Assembly (NCBI RefSeq): GCF_021347895.1
Contig: NC_067123.1
Location: forward strand, 38,241,571-38,305,570
Source: Acanthochromis polyacanthus
Taxonomy: Eukaryota; Chordata; Actinopteri; Pomacentridae
Direction of reading: 5' to 3'
DNA length: 64,000 nt
The position numbers and the translations under genes are program-made. This document shows positions 46,740 through 59,255 of this stretch, piece by piece (positions within the stretch are counted from its first letter, which is position 1; every line of letters starts with the position of its first letter). The notes beneath the pieces are model-generated. The model saw nothing but the letters and a program-made list of their open reading frames with translations. It made no database searches and was not told the origin of the DNA.

Positions 46740-47350
46740 TAAAAATGCTTGAAAACACATCAGGACTGGCAAAAAATGTGATATTTAAGGGAAACGCACA
46801 CGTATATGGGAAAATGGCTGCAATACTATGAAAATAAAGTCCCCAAACCATGCTTCACCTACAGCTACGGAATTTGATAAACATCTGTAACTCATCAGAA
46901 TGCACAAAAAAGCCTCTTGCACAAATACCCACAACTAACAGGAAGTTGGCCATTTTGAATTATGTGTCCTATTTTTGACCATTTTGGATCAATTTTTGGA
47001 CATTTCCAAAAGCTGTAACCCTGACAGAGCTAAAATTTGGCAAAGATGTACCCCAGGCATAGGTGATCAAAAGTTACCAAATGCTCCACAGAAATCATAG
47101 GGCGTGGAAATGGCAGCCCCCAGAATTTTGAGGCTTTGCCATGAAACAGGAAGTGATGTATAACGAGCCTGTACGTGCTTCAATCTGCCTCAGACTTTAC
47201 GTGTATGATCAGACTCCAGCTCTGATGACATCCATAGGCTGATATACATTCAGTCATAGCGCCACCTGATGGACAGTTTTAGTAGTTTACCATTAACAAG
47301 GACATAGGCTGAAACTACACCTCGTGGACATGCTTTGGTTCGCTGACCAG
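46740..47350 (+). repeat. teleost interspersed repeat
   Basis: Contains ACATCTGTAACTCATCAGAA, ACAGGAAGTTGGCCATTTTG, ATGAAACAGGAAGTGATGTA, TCATAGCGCCACCTGATGG and TGCTTTGGTTCGCTGACCAG, phrases I know from a very common fish repeat of uncertain class. No coding sequence. Confidence 0.6.
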
Positions 47351-49577
47351 TGAGGATGTAAGGACCTAGTCAACGCTGCTTGTAGCTTTAATTGTATTTT
47401 TTGTTTTCTTCTTCCAGTGAACCATGACAAAATGAGTAGGCACAATATTTTAATTCTTCTGCCATAGAGACTTAATGTTCACGTCAGCTGGGTGGCAAAA
47501 ATCCAATATTGTTCATCCCTGTTTAAAAGAGATTAAATAGAAAAGAGAGTCTGTTGCAGGAAGAAAACCCTCTTGAAGTCGACCTTAAGGTTAGTTGCCG
47601 TCTTTTGTTGGGACTCCTTTTCAAAAGAATCCTGTCCCTTCACAGCATTTGACTAATGTGTGGCCCGGAGCGGGAGGCAGAAAAACAAAAGTGGACTTAA
47701 CCGCCGTAGATGCTGGACCACCACTGCCTTACTCAACAATCCTGAGCTCCAGAAGCTGCTCTTTTTATATTAGGTTTGGTTCTTTGTGTTCACTGGTCTA
47801 AGGTTATGTTTTATAACATTTTTGGTCATGAGCGATGTAGTAGTTCCTCCTTGCTCTCTTATTTTAGCCCCAGTCTCCCTCAGTGAAAACCAATAGATGG
47901 TGCTTTGTAAAAGGGCTTCTGTAGCATGAAATATGAGGTGATGGATGCTTTTTAAAGTACTCTTTGAGAGTCCATTTCTTGTAAACCAACTCCTTGCTCT
48001 CTGGAAATTTCCTGAGCGTCTATTAAAAATATATAGCTGTAGTTAATTATCTGGATTGCTCTTTACCCCCAACTAAAGTCAGCTGATGATGCCACTGCTT
48101 GGAGTATCATAAATTCCCAGATCTGCCATGTAAATGTTTTAGTAATAGATCTGCAGTTGGTTTATTATTTATGACAATTAGTCTGTTGCTGGTTTTTGTG
48201 TAAAAACTATTGCTTTCTTTTGCATGTGTTGGGATAAAAGGCTGAGGTTAATGTCGGCCTGTGATGGTGTCATTGTCACTCCCAGAGTTTTCATCTCAAC
48301 CTGTGACCTTCAAAGCCCGTTTCCTTTTCAAGCAGACCCACTCTAGTTGGTGAGATCAAGAGGGGATATTCCCGACGCTTACGAAATGAAGCCAGCTCTG
48401 ATGATGGCACCTCTCCATTAAAAACACTCCCAAAGCTTCATTGGAATATATGAAGGAGATCATTAGGCACTCGGTGTGATTTCACTCAGGAGAGATAAGT
48501 AACCTCAGACTTTGACATTTCCTTTCCAATATAGTTCCAGCAATTTGGTAATTACCACAGTCATTAGAATTTCATTTACCATGACTACTGATCTTGACCT
48601 TGAAATGTACTTTTCAGTGGAAGTGGCAAACCGACAGAGGTGGACTTCTTTCCGTCGTCGTCGGTTTCATATTTGCCAGTTCTTTTTGTCTGTCTGTTCT
48701 CTTCCCATGAGCACGTCGTTGGAACTTAGCAAGCAAGTCTTGTTCTCCAGCTGTGATCTAACTTGCGTCTTGCCCTTCCAGCTATCCAGACTCGTGTTTC
48801 AAAGTACAGTGAACTTGCAGAGCCCCTGTATGGCTCTATTAACTGTCTCCCCCCAGTGACAAAGCTGGACCCCTCCGCTGGTGATGAAACAGATGCTGCG
48901 TCACACCTCTGTGTATTATAACAAGCACAGTCATCGTAAGGTTTCTGGATATTTGCTGCCGACTTTGATTGCACGCCAACACCCCTCACAGTCAGCCAGC
49001 GTGCCAGGGAGGATGTTAAGGAATATTATCTTTTGATAATGCTCTTACTGTTCCCATGTTGCACAACGTATCATGTGAATTTGCATGGGAGTTGTCTGCC
49101 AAAATCTGTTTTCCTCTTTATTGCAGGTCTTGGTTTATTTATGTTGTAAAGTATGCTTTGTAAATGATATGTGAATATTTGTTATTGCTTTACTTGCAAT
49201 ATATTGAAATATAAAGTGGAATTTATATTGAGGAGGAAGAGGAAAATAAGGACATCTTTTTCAACTTTTATCTAGAGATGGCATGATTATTTCATCACTG
49301 TATTGGCAGACTTGCAGAATATCACTGTTCGGCTTCTAAGAATTGTTGTTTTAAAATGACAAATGTTTAAGACCCTGTCTGTTTGTTGTCTTCTAACATA
49401 TGATGATTTTTTGTTCATTTTTTTAAATGTTAGCATACATATGAGAATATAATCCATCAGTGCTATGGCTTAGCATTTCCACCGTCGACAGTGTCACAAA
49501 AAGCAGATTCAAACTTTCAGGGTTTCATATAAAACGTAAGGAAACAATCCTGTCACTTTGCAGTTACTCCTTGTATC

Positions 49578-49902
49578 ATTTCCGACGGATAAGTCCCGAT
49601 AGGCCAGCAGCGATCGATTTGTAGTAGGACGGCATGTGATTGTCAGCAGGCAGCTGATGTAGCCTTCACTTGTTGCCATGGTTACAGTGACATCGTGCCA
49701 TTATCTTGCAATGGGAAATCCTTAACAAGAGAGTAGAATATAAGCCACATCACTGCCAAAATCCAATCACTTGGTCCTTGTGTCGTTTCTGACTTTCCCT
49801 GAACATTTCATCCAACTCCCTTTGTCCGTTTTTGAGTGATATTGTGCACAGACAGATTCACGTCCGCCGATCGTCACATACCTTCCACCGAGTAATAACC
49901 TG
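49578..49902 (+). repeat. interspersed repeat, longer copy of 6855-7055
   Basis: Begins CGACGGATAAGTCCCGATAG and shares CACTGCCAAAATC, TTTCTGAC, TTCCCTGAA and CGATCGTCACATA with 6855-7055. It carries about 150 bp (including TTGTTGCCATGGTTACAGTG) that the other copy lacks. Confidence 0.65.
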
Positions 49903-52194
49903 TCGTTGGAGCCCTTGTTTTTTTCCACCTTCTACAGTTAACCTAATCATTTCTCCACAAATAGAACACACTGCAGCCAACCCCTTTGCACACATGCCAC
50001 TCTTGATTTTTGACGATGCTCTATAGACACCAAACGGTAACGCTGGTGCACTAGGGCGTGTTCTGGTGCAGTCATGGCATGGGTCACTGGGTGGCCCTTC
50101 GCCATCTGCTTTTCCTTTGAGTGAATTCCTCAGGGGGAATCTTTGAGGGTGGTTGGTTCAACCTGACTAACATTTAGTCCCCAGCTGGGACATGTCGAGC
50201 TGTTCTCGTCTAGCTGAGGTGTTAATAAGTTCATTTCATTCAGAATAGGAGTAAATGAGCCTTTTAACCTGAGCTGCTGCTGTGTGTTGCTGCAGGCACA
50301 GTCTGTACCTGCAGTTTTACCTCTTTTGCTCTTTACTGTTTCTACAGATGCTAGGAATTCTGATAAAATGTTGATAGCACTGTGATCTCTAAACAAAGAT
50401 GCCTCCCTTGACTTATTAGAGGAGTGACATTGGCGCAAAGCTGCACTCTCTCAGAGGGGCCGGCTGTACAGCTCGTGACATTTCTTTTGCTGTCTGCATC
50501 AGCATCCTTCACTTGCAGCGGGAAATCAGAGGGACGGTTCCCCCTTTTGCATTTTCTGGGCTGCAGTTCAATCAGGAGTCTTGGGCTGAGAGAGTCATCT
50601 GTCTTTTTCTCCTTCCCCATCACCCTTCATCCGACACGCACACAGACACACAAACACCTACACAGTCGCACATCCTGCCTGCAGTGGTGTCATTATGACA
50701 CTCCCAGCGAAGGTTGGGTCCTGTTTGATGGGGCCCGCTAGACAAAAGCCGAATTTGGCTGCGAATGAACTGCACTCCCATCTCTCAGGCTCCCTGTAAT
50801 AGGGTGCTGGATCTGTTTCCGCCTCTGGCTGGGATTTGGAGATTTGCTCCCCAGACAAGAGAGTGAGCGGAAGCCTTTGCTCTCATTCACCACTCCAAAT
50901 CTATCGGGTACAGGGGAGAGAGTGTGGGGTTTTCATCCAGGATGAGCTCATTGTTGCCTTTTATGTATTCTTTTTGCCCAGAGCCCAGTTTTCTACTAAG
51001 ATGCTATCACTGCGTATTTCACACAGATGCATTATCTGTGAGTGCTTCTGCTGCTTGATTTTTATCTTTGCTGAAGTTTCAAAGTCGGATTAGGGCAACT
51101 GTGTGTTTTCGGTGCGGAATCAGTGATAAGATTTCTGCTCGCTGGGAGTTTGTAGACGCCACGTTTGCATCATAGCAGAGCTGACCACTTCCCTAGCTTA
51201 GCTATGATGTGCTTCCCCAGTAGGCTGTGTCGCTGCTGACTGTCATTTTCATATGCTTAGTTAGATTAGACAGAAGGGCAGCTGTAGCAGATCAACAGAG
51301 ACCGAAATGGGCAGTAATGAAGCTCTGATGGGAACAATATGAAGAATGTGCCCACATCAGAGCAGTTTGGGAAGGTATCTGGTTTAGTTTTTCATTTATG
51401 CATGAGGCTCTGGAACTGTTCTGCCTGTGTTCTTTTAATGCCATGAGACCAAAATAGGTCACAACGCTGTTTTAGTGGGCACCACATGTCAAGAGGTGTA
51501 TAAAATTGTGTTAACTCAGACTACAGTGACTCAGTTTATGCATTAAGAACTGTGCTCCATGGCCTCAGAGACCGAACAAAACTCATCCCTGTGCAGAGAT
51601 GCATTCAGGATGCCTTGGCCCGAATTATGAGCAGCAGTGCTTACAGCTACAGTATTCTCGATTTAGCCACAAGCAATCTTTCATCCTTGCCTCTGAAGCC
51701 CTAAAGCGTGGAAGCTTCACCATGTCTGGGGTGACATTTAATTGGAGGAATAACAAAAGGCTCATTGTCTTTCCTCTGCTGAAAATTACCGCAGCAATTT
51801 GGCCCCCCCACCACACAAATCAGTGTCCTCTTCCTCTAGTGCAATTATGCATGCAGTCACAGTTATGATAGAGTGGCCTTTTCTGTGTTTTACAAAGTCG
51901 GAAAGCCCCCCGCGGTGATATCTGTATTCGGTATGGTAGCTCATTACGCTGTGTGGATCATTAAGGGCTGCAACATCAAACAAGAGCTCTTTGGGTTTCA
52001 TTTATTGGGCTTATGTTGCCTGCGTCGTCCCTTGTTCATCTGCAGCTTCTACAAAGATGACCCGATGTGACGGTGGATCTTCGAAGCAGCCTATTATTAT
52101 TTCCTTTCCATTGATATGTCGCCAATTAAGATCATCACTGCGAGTAATACGATGTGATTTCTTTTGACGCCGAGCGACTCGCTTGAAGTCTTTG

Positions 52195-52320
52195 GTCGTG
52201 GCCTGCACCATTATGGCACAATCGTGATTATTTTGATCAATATTGAGGTAATGATTATTTCTTGACATCTGGGGACAAAATATTTTTATTGCAATTTCAC
52301 ATATAAATACATAGAGCACT
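52195..52320 (-). mobile_element. hAT-like repeat fragment
   Basis: The minus strand contains CCTCAATATTGATCAAAATA followed by ATCACGATTGTGCCATAATG, a phrase typical of a widespread degenerate fish hAT-like repeat. The boundaries are soft. Confidence 0.35.
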
Positions 52321-52434
52321 ACTCTGGCTGCTGTGTTGCACTACCTTCCTGCTATTATGCAAATCTTTGCATTAAATATATAAAAATAAGAAAGAACAGC
52401 TATGGTTCCTCTTCACCTGCATTTACTGTATATC

Positions 52435-53313
52435 CTAAAGCAGGGGTGTCCAACTTACTTTAAGGTCCACATTCAGCCCAATTTGATCTCCAGTGACCAG
52501 TAAAATCATAACATAATAACCTATAAATAACCACAACTCCAAATCTCTCCTTTGTTTTAGTGCAAAAATGTACATTATGAGAATGTTCACATTTAAGGAA
52601 TTATGTTTTTATAAAACATCATGAATCACCAGAAATTTCTGAAGATAAAAAGTTCAATTTCAGCAACATTCAGCCTCAGTTTATCATTTAGACATTATAA
52701 CTTCCAGATCAGAGTGTCTACAAAGGAACACAACATTTAGTCATTTGGAACTGAATGACGTAATATTTACTTTGGGATCAAAATGACCAAAAAAGACAGA
52801 AAAAACCGTCAAAAGCCAGACGAAACACTACAAAAATGAGATGCAAAAAATGAGACAAATGACACGAAACAAAACAAAGAGACAAAAAAGTTAGAAAGCA
52901 GCAAAAATATATACAAACGAGACAAAAATTACACAAATGAGACCACAAATGACAAAAATGAGAAGCAAAACAGTCGACAAACAACAGAAGCGAGACAAAA
53001 AACACAAAATAAGACACAAACGATGCAAAACACAACGAATAAAGCAAAACGCTAAATGGCAAAGCTAAGACAAAAAACACAAGCGAGACAAAAAGGAAAC
53101 ACAAAATGACAAAAGCACCAGGCAGAATGACAAAAACATGAGACAAACGACAAAAATCTGAGGAAAAAAACAACAAAAAAGACAAATTACATAAATGAGA
53201 CACAAAACAACAAAAGAACAATGAGCAATCTAGTATTTTACTTTATGGTCAAAACGACTTGTCATGGTCTATAAAATATTTTAAATTCTTAGTTTTGCTA
53301 ATTTACAATCTGC
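52435..53313 (-). repeat. T-rich interspersed repeat family (copy D, reverse)
   Basis: The left end CTAAAGCAGGGGTGTCCAAC is the reverse complement of the right end of copy A, followed by ACATTCAGCC, CACAACTCCAAAT and AAAGGAACACAACATTTAGT, all shared with copy A. The body (52790-53220) is ACAAAAATGAGAC words. The right flank ends with CGACTTGTCATGG and ATTTACAATCTGC, matching copy C. This copy defines both family ends best: about 880 bp with an unexpanded core. Confidence 0.85.
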
Positions 53314-53869
53314 ATCTAATGTCTTCTCTGTATTTTTTACACTTTGAGGGCAAACATTACTTTCAAAAGAGCGAAGAGAGGCATTCTAAGGTGAGATTTG
53401 CCCAAATTGAAATGACTTTTTCTCCACGAGCTGTTGTCTTTGGGCAGTTTGAATGAGTGCAGCTTGGAGTTTAAATGTCAACACCGCAGTCAGTTATGTT
53501 TGATTAACTGTGGGGAAGCCAAAGTCATCATTGTGGTTAATATTTGATTAATTTTTCAGCCAAATGGCATCTTTTGAACAGTGATGGCTTTGATCGAAAC
53601 TACTGCCTTGTTTTTTAGAGGCCACCACGAACTGATCAAATTTACATCCATGTCGGTCCATGACTCATTTGTAGTTTCTAAGTTCAGTGGGAGAACAGAA
53701 ACACAAAGTCAGATTCTTTGTATGCTGGACCAATAATGCAGGTATGATGGAACACAAAGACGACAGCAGACAATGCTTAAAATATGGATGAAAGTTACAA
53801 ATCCTAAAACATCACTCGCATTTTCAATCCAGCAGCACAAAAAAAATCTATACAATAACTACAATTTTA

Positions 53870-54125
53870 AGATGGACACCCACGATTAGTGTCACCACTT
53901 CAGTGCCCGAACCAAATGTGAAATATGGTCTGGATCTCGTCTGCTGTTCCCGAGCTATGGCGTTGAATAATGGCCAGATAGGCCTTGTGAACGTTCGTGC
54001 CAAATTTGAAGCATTTCCCTCTTGGCATTGCTGAAATATTTTGTTTATGAGAATGGGACAGATGGATGGACAACCTGAAAATACAGTGCCTCCGGCCACG
54101 GCTGTCACTGGCACGGAGGCATGCT
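53870..54125 (+). repeat. teleost interspersed repeat (GCCTCCGGCCACGGC type)
   Basis: Contains AACGTTCGTGCCAAATTTGA, CATTTCCCTCTTGGCATTGC, GAGAATGGGACAGATGGATG and GTGCCTCCGGCCACGGCTGT, ending GGCACGGAGGCAT. This is a frequent fish repeat of uncertain class. Open frames inside it are not genes. Confidence 0.65.
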
Positions 54126-54381
54126 ATCATTTAAATGGAACTTAATGTGGGCCCTTAGACGAGCTGAGGGCTTTGTAGTGATTCAGCCCTGACGCTGCTT
54201 CTGGTTCCACAAATTTAGCATTTTGCGTTTTGTTAACAGTGCTGCAGAAGAAAACCGTATTTTCGGTGTCTGGAATGGCAGCGTCAGTACACTGAATCTG
54301 CACAGGATGATGAAGGTAAAGGGCTTGTTAGATATGTCTGTTACCTGCAGATGTTTGAGTGTTATTTTGCTTTGGGTATTT

Positions 54382-54630
54382 GAAGAGTTTATTTGCAAAA
54401 ACAGGTAACTCCGTTTTACAAATTTTCAGAAAACGTACTTTTTTATTGTTTACTTCAGATAATAATAACAATAATGATTTATTGTTTCTCTGTTTTGTCA
54501 TGCATTTTTCTACTGAATCAAATCCACTCAACTTCAGATTGATTGATATTATCTCAAGTAAACAATAAAAAATAAGGTTTTCTGAAAATTTATCAAAACG
54601 GAATTATCTGTTTTTGCAAATGAACTCTTC
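54382..54630. mobile_element. 249-bp hairpin MITE with ~85-bp inverted arms
   Basis: The left arm (54382-54468) begins GAAGAGTTTATTTGCAAAAA and contains CAGGTAACTCCGTTTTAC, AATTTTCAGAAAACG and TTTATTGTTTACTTCAGATA. The right arm (54545-54630), reverse-complemented, begins GAAGAGTTCATTTGCAAAAA and contains CAGATAATTCCGTTTT, AATTTTCAGAAAACC and TTTATTGTTTACTTGAGATA. ATTT flanks both sides (54378-54381 and 54631-54634), a possible 4-bp target duplication. The central spacer is about 76 bp. No coding sequence is present and the superfamily is undecided. Confidence 0.85.
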
Positions 54631-54884
54631 ATTTGTTTACTGGGTTCTTCATTAAGCATCATTAATGTGTCTGCGCTTGTAGGGCAGGAAGCTAATGTTT
54701 GGACATATAATCACCCTTATTTGAATCTGTTGACAGATTGACAGATTTTCAGGCTTGTGGTTGCTACTTTTTCTTTTAAAGTTTGGGTTTTCTGTGCTTT
54801 TTTACCGGCCGGCAAAGATCGTTTTCTGGAAGGTATTGTTTTGAGCTGCATGGTCTTGGTTGGTTGCTTGCTTGTTTGTCTGTA

Positions 54885-55075
54885 ACAATTTGGTTTCCGT
54901 GCGATAACTCGATAAAATATTGATGTAGCCTCACCATATTTGGTACACAGGTCTACCATAATAAGACACAGGTCAAGTTCGCATTTGGTGACCTTGGCCT
55001 CATTTTCAAGGTCACAGGGGTCATCTTTGTTGCCGGGCGGTCCAAGTTTGGTAAAACTTCTTGTTTTAAAATGAT
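54885..55075 (-). repeat. interspersed repeat fragment
   Basis: GTTTCCGTGCGATAACTCGA, CACCATATTTGGTACACAGG and CAAGGTCACAGGGGTCATCT are phrases of a frequent fish repeat of uncertain class. The orientation given is arbitrary and the boundaries are approximate. Confidence 0.45.
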
Positions 55076-56099
55076 TCTTCATTGGACTGCTTGATGCATG
55101 TCACTAATTGAAATTACAAGAAGCCGTTGGGGTTGAAGAAGTTCTTCTGGGTGTACTACCTCATTAGGACATCTTCAGAGCATAGCTGTGTGTTGATGAA
55201 GATATAGTCTACATTAAGAACTCACCTGTTTATTTACAGTGAGGGGTTTTACGCAGTAGTTTGGAGTTCTTTTGTTCATCAGCTCTACTGGGTATGCCCA
55301 AATCTGCCGGCTGATACGTCTCGCGCTGTCAGTAAGATGCCTCTGAAGAAGACGAAAGTTTTCGCCCAAACTGTCAAGGTAACCAACATCTATCCATTCA
55401 CTTTGTCTGGACAAAAGAACTCAAAACTACTGCATCAATACAAAGACATGATGAGCATTTTTGAGCTACTACGAGGGATTTTAGGGTTTCTGAGGGCTGA
55501 CATCTTTTTGCTTTTTACTAGAAAGTGACTTCTCAATTAACCAGCTCCTTGGCTCGTCACGTTCACGAAAGCAGAAAAAAAAATTCACACCCAAGGCAGG
55601 CCACGATAGGTTGCACAGTCTTCATGCATCTGTGCTCTCTATCCACTGAAGAGGCTGCAAATTCTGGGGCTTTAAACTTCCTCAACGACTCCCCTGTGGA
55701 AGAATGAAGCATTGCTTTGTCACCGCTCTAGGAAAGAGGGGAACAGAGTGGAGGCAGAGAGAAGCCCGCCCCTCTGTTCCCTCCTATTATCTCGTAGCCA
55801 TAGAATATGAAACAGCAGAGGCAGCCATGTGTTAGGAAGTAATGATGAAGGGACCGCAGCGGTACAGAAGACAGTGTATAATTACTCAGCCCTGGCAGTA
55901 AATTTTGACCCCTCAGGATTTCGGAACCACAGTGGCAAGCCCGTTCATGCAGATATGGCAGCTTTGGGGCAGCAGTAACTTGTGTGTGATGTAGGCACAC
56001 TGTCTTAATGATTGTCGAGTTTGCGGAGAGAGTAAAGTGCTTCATATCTTCTTGACTGGGGTGTTACTAAGCTCCTTGCGCTGATATTTAAGCCAATGA

Positions 56100-56265
56100 G
56101 GCGTAAATGTCTTACCGGCGTTCTCTACTGTCTCTTAGTGCCTCTACGGCTCCTAGCGAAGCCATTACGCTCAAAAGCAGAGCAATAACAGCGCCTCGTC
56201 CGGGGGAATCAATTGTATGTAGACAGCGTAATTGTCCACAGCTGTGTTTTTTAACTTCCAGTTTT
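56100..56265. promoter_or_regulatory. candidate conserved non-coding element
   Basis: Unique sequence including GCGAAGCCATTACGCTCAAA and CAGCGTAATTGTCCACAGCT (a homeodomain-type TAATT core next to an E-box, CAGCTG). Not repeated in the window and not coding. Conservation is a guess. Confidence 0.25.
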
Positions 56266-57539
56266 ACGGTTTCATTTCTGGTCACGGTGGTGTGTTAATG
56301 GAGCTCCTTCTCCCCGTTCCCCCCTTTCCAGACGAAGGTGTATGTTTGGGTGAAGAGTGGATTTTTAAGCTGCAGACGGCTGTGGGTAGCTGCCCTCAGT
56401 TTACCCTCGCTGCAGGATGTTCAGCCTGGAGGCTCACAGTGGTGGATTTAGAGTATGTTTGTGTGTAGCTCCAAAGGGCACTGGTCTTTCTCAGCATTAC
56501 AGCCGCTTTGAGCTGAGTTCCTTCACGTCCATAACGGGGATATTTCCAGAGCCAGTACATGGTCAGAAGTTGTGGTTGTTCAGTGGAGCCCAAAGTTATT
56601 CATGCCCTTGCCGAATTTTAATTTATTATACATTTGTATTTGACCGAAGGCTTTCTCCTGGCTAGAAATTCAATGAAGAAGCCCCAAAAGAAAATTTATT
56701 TTTATTGCCAATAATGCTATGTCCAAAATTCAGCCCTGTGGCAAAAAAAAAAAAAAGAAACGCGTCTCTGCCTCGTCTGACAACAGAATAGCCAACCAAA
56801 AGCTGTCTTCTTGGTCAAGGTGAGCTTTTACAAAGTCAAGTTGAGATTTGTGTGTCTGTCTTGGTCGGCGTCCGTGGAGACCGGCCTGGTGCGATGTCTG
56901 CTGGGGTGTCTGATTGAGATGTTGGTACCCGAACAGCTCCGTGGTGGGGATCGCTGGGTTGTTCTTGGCTCCTCACACTATAATTCCTTCCAGCACACGG
57001 GCCACTTTTGGCTTCCTACCACATCCTTTGAGATTTGTCACACTGTGGAACTGCTTCTTCTTTTTGATTTTACTTTGCACTTCGGCCACTGGCTCTTAAA
57101 AAAAACTTTCAGATATGACTTTATAGCCTTTCCTCCTCTAGTGAGCCGCGACAATCGTAGGTCCTCACTGAGCTTCAGGTCTTAGCCATGACTTGCAATT
57201 GGACTAGTAACTAACTAGAGAACTACTGCATCAAATTTACAACAGTTTTGAATAGTTTTGGACATGTCATTCTTTGTAGAAATGTAGAAATGTAGCATAT
57301 AATTAATATCTCTGACTCAGTGTCTCACTATCTTTTGTCATTTCCCATCATGAGATACTGATCAAATAAAAGTCTGCTATGAATCTAATTTGGTTTGAGT
57401 ATGAAAGATGTCAGGCTGTAAATTATCTTCCCTATTACATCCTGCCAATAGCTGGAGTAGAAACTTTAAAATCAAACTGTGATGTCCAAATGTGGTGAAG
57501 CATTCAAACAGCCGTTCTTTAGAGAATACCTTCAATAGA

Positions 57540-57720
57540 GATCTCAGCCTGTGATGATTATTCCTGTAATTATTGCTGCTGTTTGTCCTCGGTGTTTGTG
57601 TTTGTGATATCCAATTGATTAGCCACCCGTTATGACAGCGAAGCTCTTTCTGTGCCAGTAATTACTCCCCATCTCCTTAATTCACTGCTGCCTGCTGCTT
57701 CCGTCTGGCTCTCCCAGTGC
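57540..57720. promoter_or_regulatory. candidate conserved non-coding element
   Basis: Unique sequence including GTGATGATTATTCCTGTAAT, ATCCAATTGATTAGCCACCC and CCAGTAATTACTCCCCATCT, with several homeodomain-type cores. No repeat and no coding pattern. Confidence 0.3.
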
Positions 57721-58212
57721 CTTCTCTATTTTTGGTTGATGGTAACCTTGGGTTTTTGATAAAAGAGGAGCCTCTGCCCCAGTGGACTCCTTGGCTAAAT
57801 GTGGAATTGGCGTGCCTTTCATCCACTTCCTTTGATTCAGATGCCGCAGTTTGAAATTCATTGACTTGGTGCTTTTGGGAGCATCACATTTCTTACATCC
57901 TTCCTTACCTTTTAAATTGACTCAAAGTACGAAGCTGTAGTTGCCTTTGAATCATTCTTGTTTCGAAGACGTTTAATATAATTCTAAATCCTACGTTTTG
58001 TATCGCTCAGCTTATTGGCTCTGCAACGTTTAAGAAAGAGTTTCGTCAAGAGAGTTTGCGACCCTGGTGGACTGGCTTGGAAAATGTGCTTCATGAAAAC
58101 TGAACGAGACAAGTTCACGCTCCCTTCACACTTATAATAGGTTGAGCCTTGGGCTGTGGCCAAAAACGACTATCAGAGCGGAGAAAGGCACCCAGATCAG
58201 GAAAGTTGCACC

Positions 58213-58415
58213 TGAACAATGAGCTTAACCACTGTAATTTCTGTAAAGCTGAAGGGAGCTGCAGATTTAGGCTAGAATTCTCTGTAGGTTTCTCACTGCA
58301 AGCGGTCCTTTTTTCCATCTGCTTAACCATTTTTTGTTGGACGGCTGACTTTGAATGAATTGACATTTGCTGTGCATGATGTATTTTCTCTACTCTGCCA
58401 GTAAATGTTGCAAAA
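58213..58415 (+). repeat. first copy of a ~200-bp local direct duplication
   Basis: AATGAGCTTAACCACTGTAA, TTTCTGTAAAGCTGAAGGGA, GCTGCAGATTTAGGC, CTCTGTAGGTTTCTCACT, GGCTGACTTTGAAT and the GCATGATGTATTTTCTCTAC stretch reappear with few changes at 59061-59255. The two copies are about 845 bp apart in the same orientation. Confidence 0.85.
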
Positions 58416-59010
58416 ACTACCAGAAAAGGCACAATATGGCTACATAACGGAGCGAAATAACTATAAAAGACACAGAATGGCTTCTGAAGGGGGCAAAAAG
58501 GCACAAAATGGTTACAAAAAGCAGCAAAACAGCCAAAAAAGGTGCGAAAATCAGCAAAAAAGGACAAAACGACCAAAAAATACACAAAATGGCTACAAAA
58601 AGCAGCAAAACGACTATAAAAAGGCACAAAATGGCTACAAAAATGTTGCAAAAAAAACTGAAAAGGCACAAACCAGCTACAAAAAGGAGCAAAACAGCCA
58701 TAAAAATGTACAAAATGGCTACAGAACGCAGCAAAACAACTATAACAAGCCACATAATGGCTACACAATGGGCAAAACCACCATTAAAGACACATAATGG
58801 CTACAAAGAGGGGCAAAACAACCATTAATAAGGTACAGAATGGATATTAAAGGGAGCAAAACAACTTTAAAAAGACTCAAAATGTCTATACAGATGAGCA
58901 AAACAACCAGAAAAGGGCACAGAATGGCTACTAAAGGGGGCAAAACAACCACAAAATGGCTACAAAAAGCAGCAAAACGGCTTTAAAAAGGTGGAAAATT
59001 GCTACAAAAA
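58416..59010 (+). repeat. degenerate A-rich tandem array
   Basis: Irregular repetition of ACAAAATGGCTACAAAAAGC and AGCAAAACGACTATAAAAAG words, a unit of roughly 40 bp. It sits exactly between the two copies of a 200-bp duplication. Long open frames on both strands (for example minus 58115-58768) follow from the repetition and are not genes. Confidence 0.85.
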
Positions 59011-59060
59011 GCGGCTCTTGCATTTATCTTGTGCCATTTGAGGTATCCAAACTGTAGAAA

Positions 59061-59255
59061 CAATGAGCTTAGCCACTGCAATTTCTGTAAAGCTGACGGG
59101 AGCTGCAGATTTGGGCTTTAACTCTCTGTAGGTTTCTCACTTTTTGAGCTTAACTAGTGGCTCTCACCGTCTTTTTGTAGGCCGGCTGACTTTGAATTTA
59201 ACTGACATTTACCGTGCATGACGTATTTCGTCTACTCTGGCAGTAAATGTTTCAA
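59061..59255 (+). repeat. second copy of the ~200-bp local direct duplication
   Basis: AATGAGCTTAGCCACTGCAA, TTTCTGTAAAGCTGACGGGA, GCTGCAGATTTGGGC and GCATGACGTATTTCGTCTAC match 58213-58415 at high identity. The middle portion (TTTTTGAGCTTAACTAGTGG) differs from the first copy. Confidence 0.85.

Noticed and set aside
52778..53221. 147-codon minus-strand Phe/Ser/Leu-rich frame, possible membrane protein
   Set aside because: It is the reverse reading of the T-rich repeat core (copy D).
58115..58768. 217-codon minus-strand frame with F-x-x-F/C-S-H-F repeats
   Set aside because: It runs through the degenerate A-rich tandem array, and overlapping frames on the other strand are equally long.
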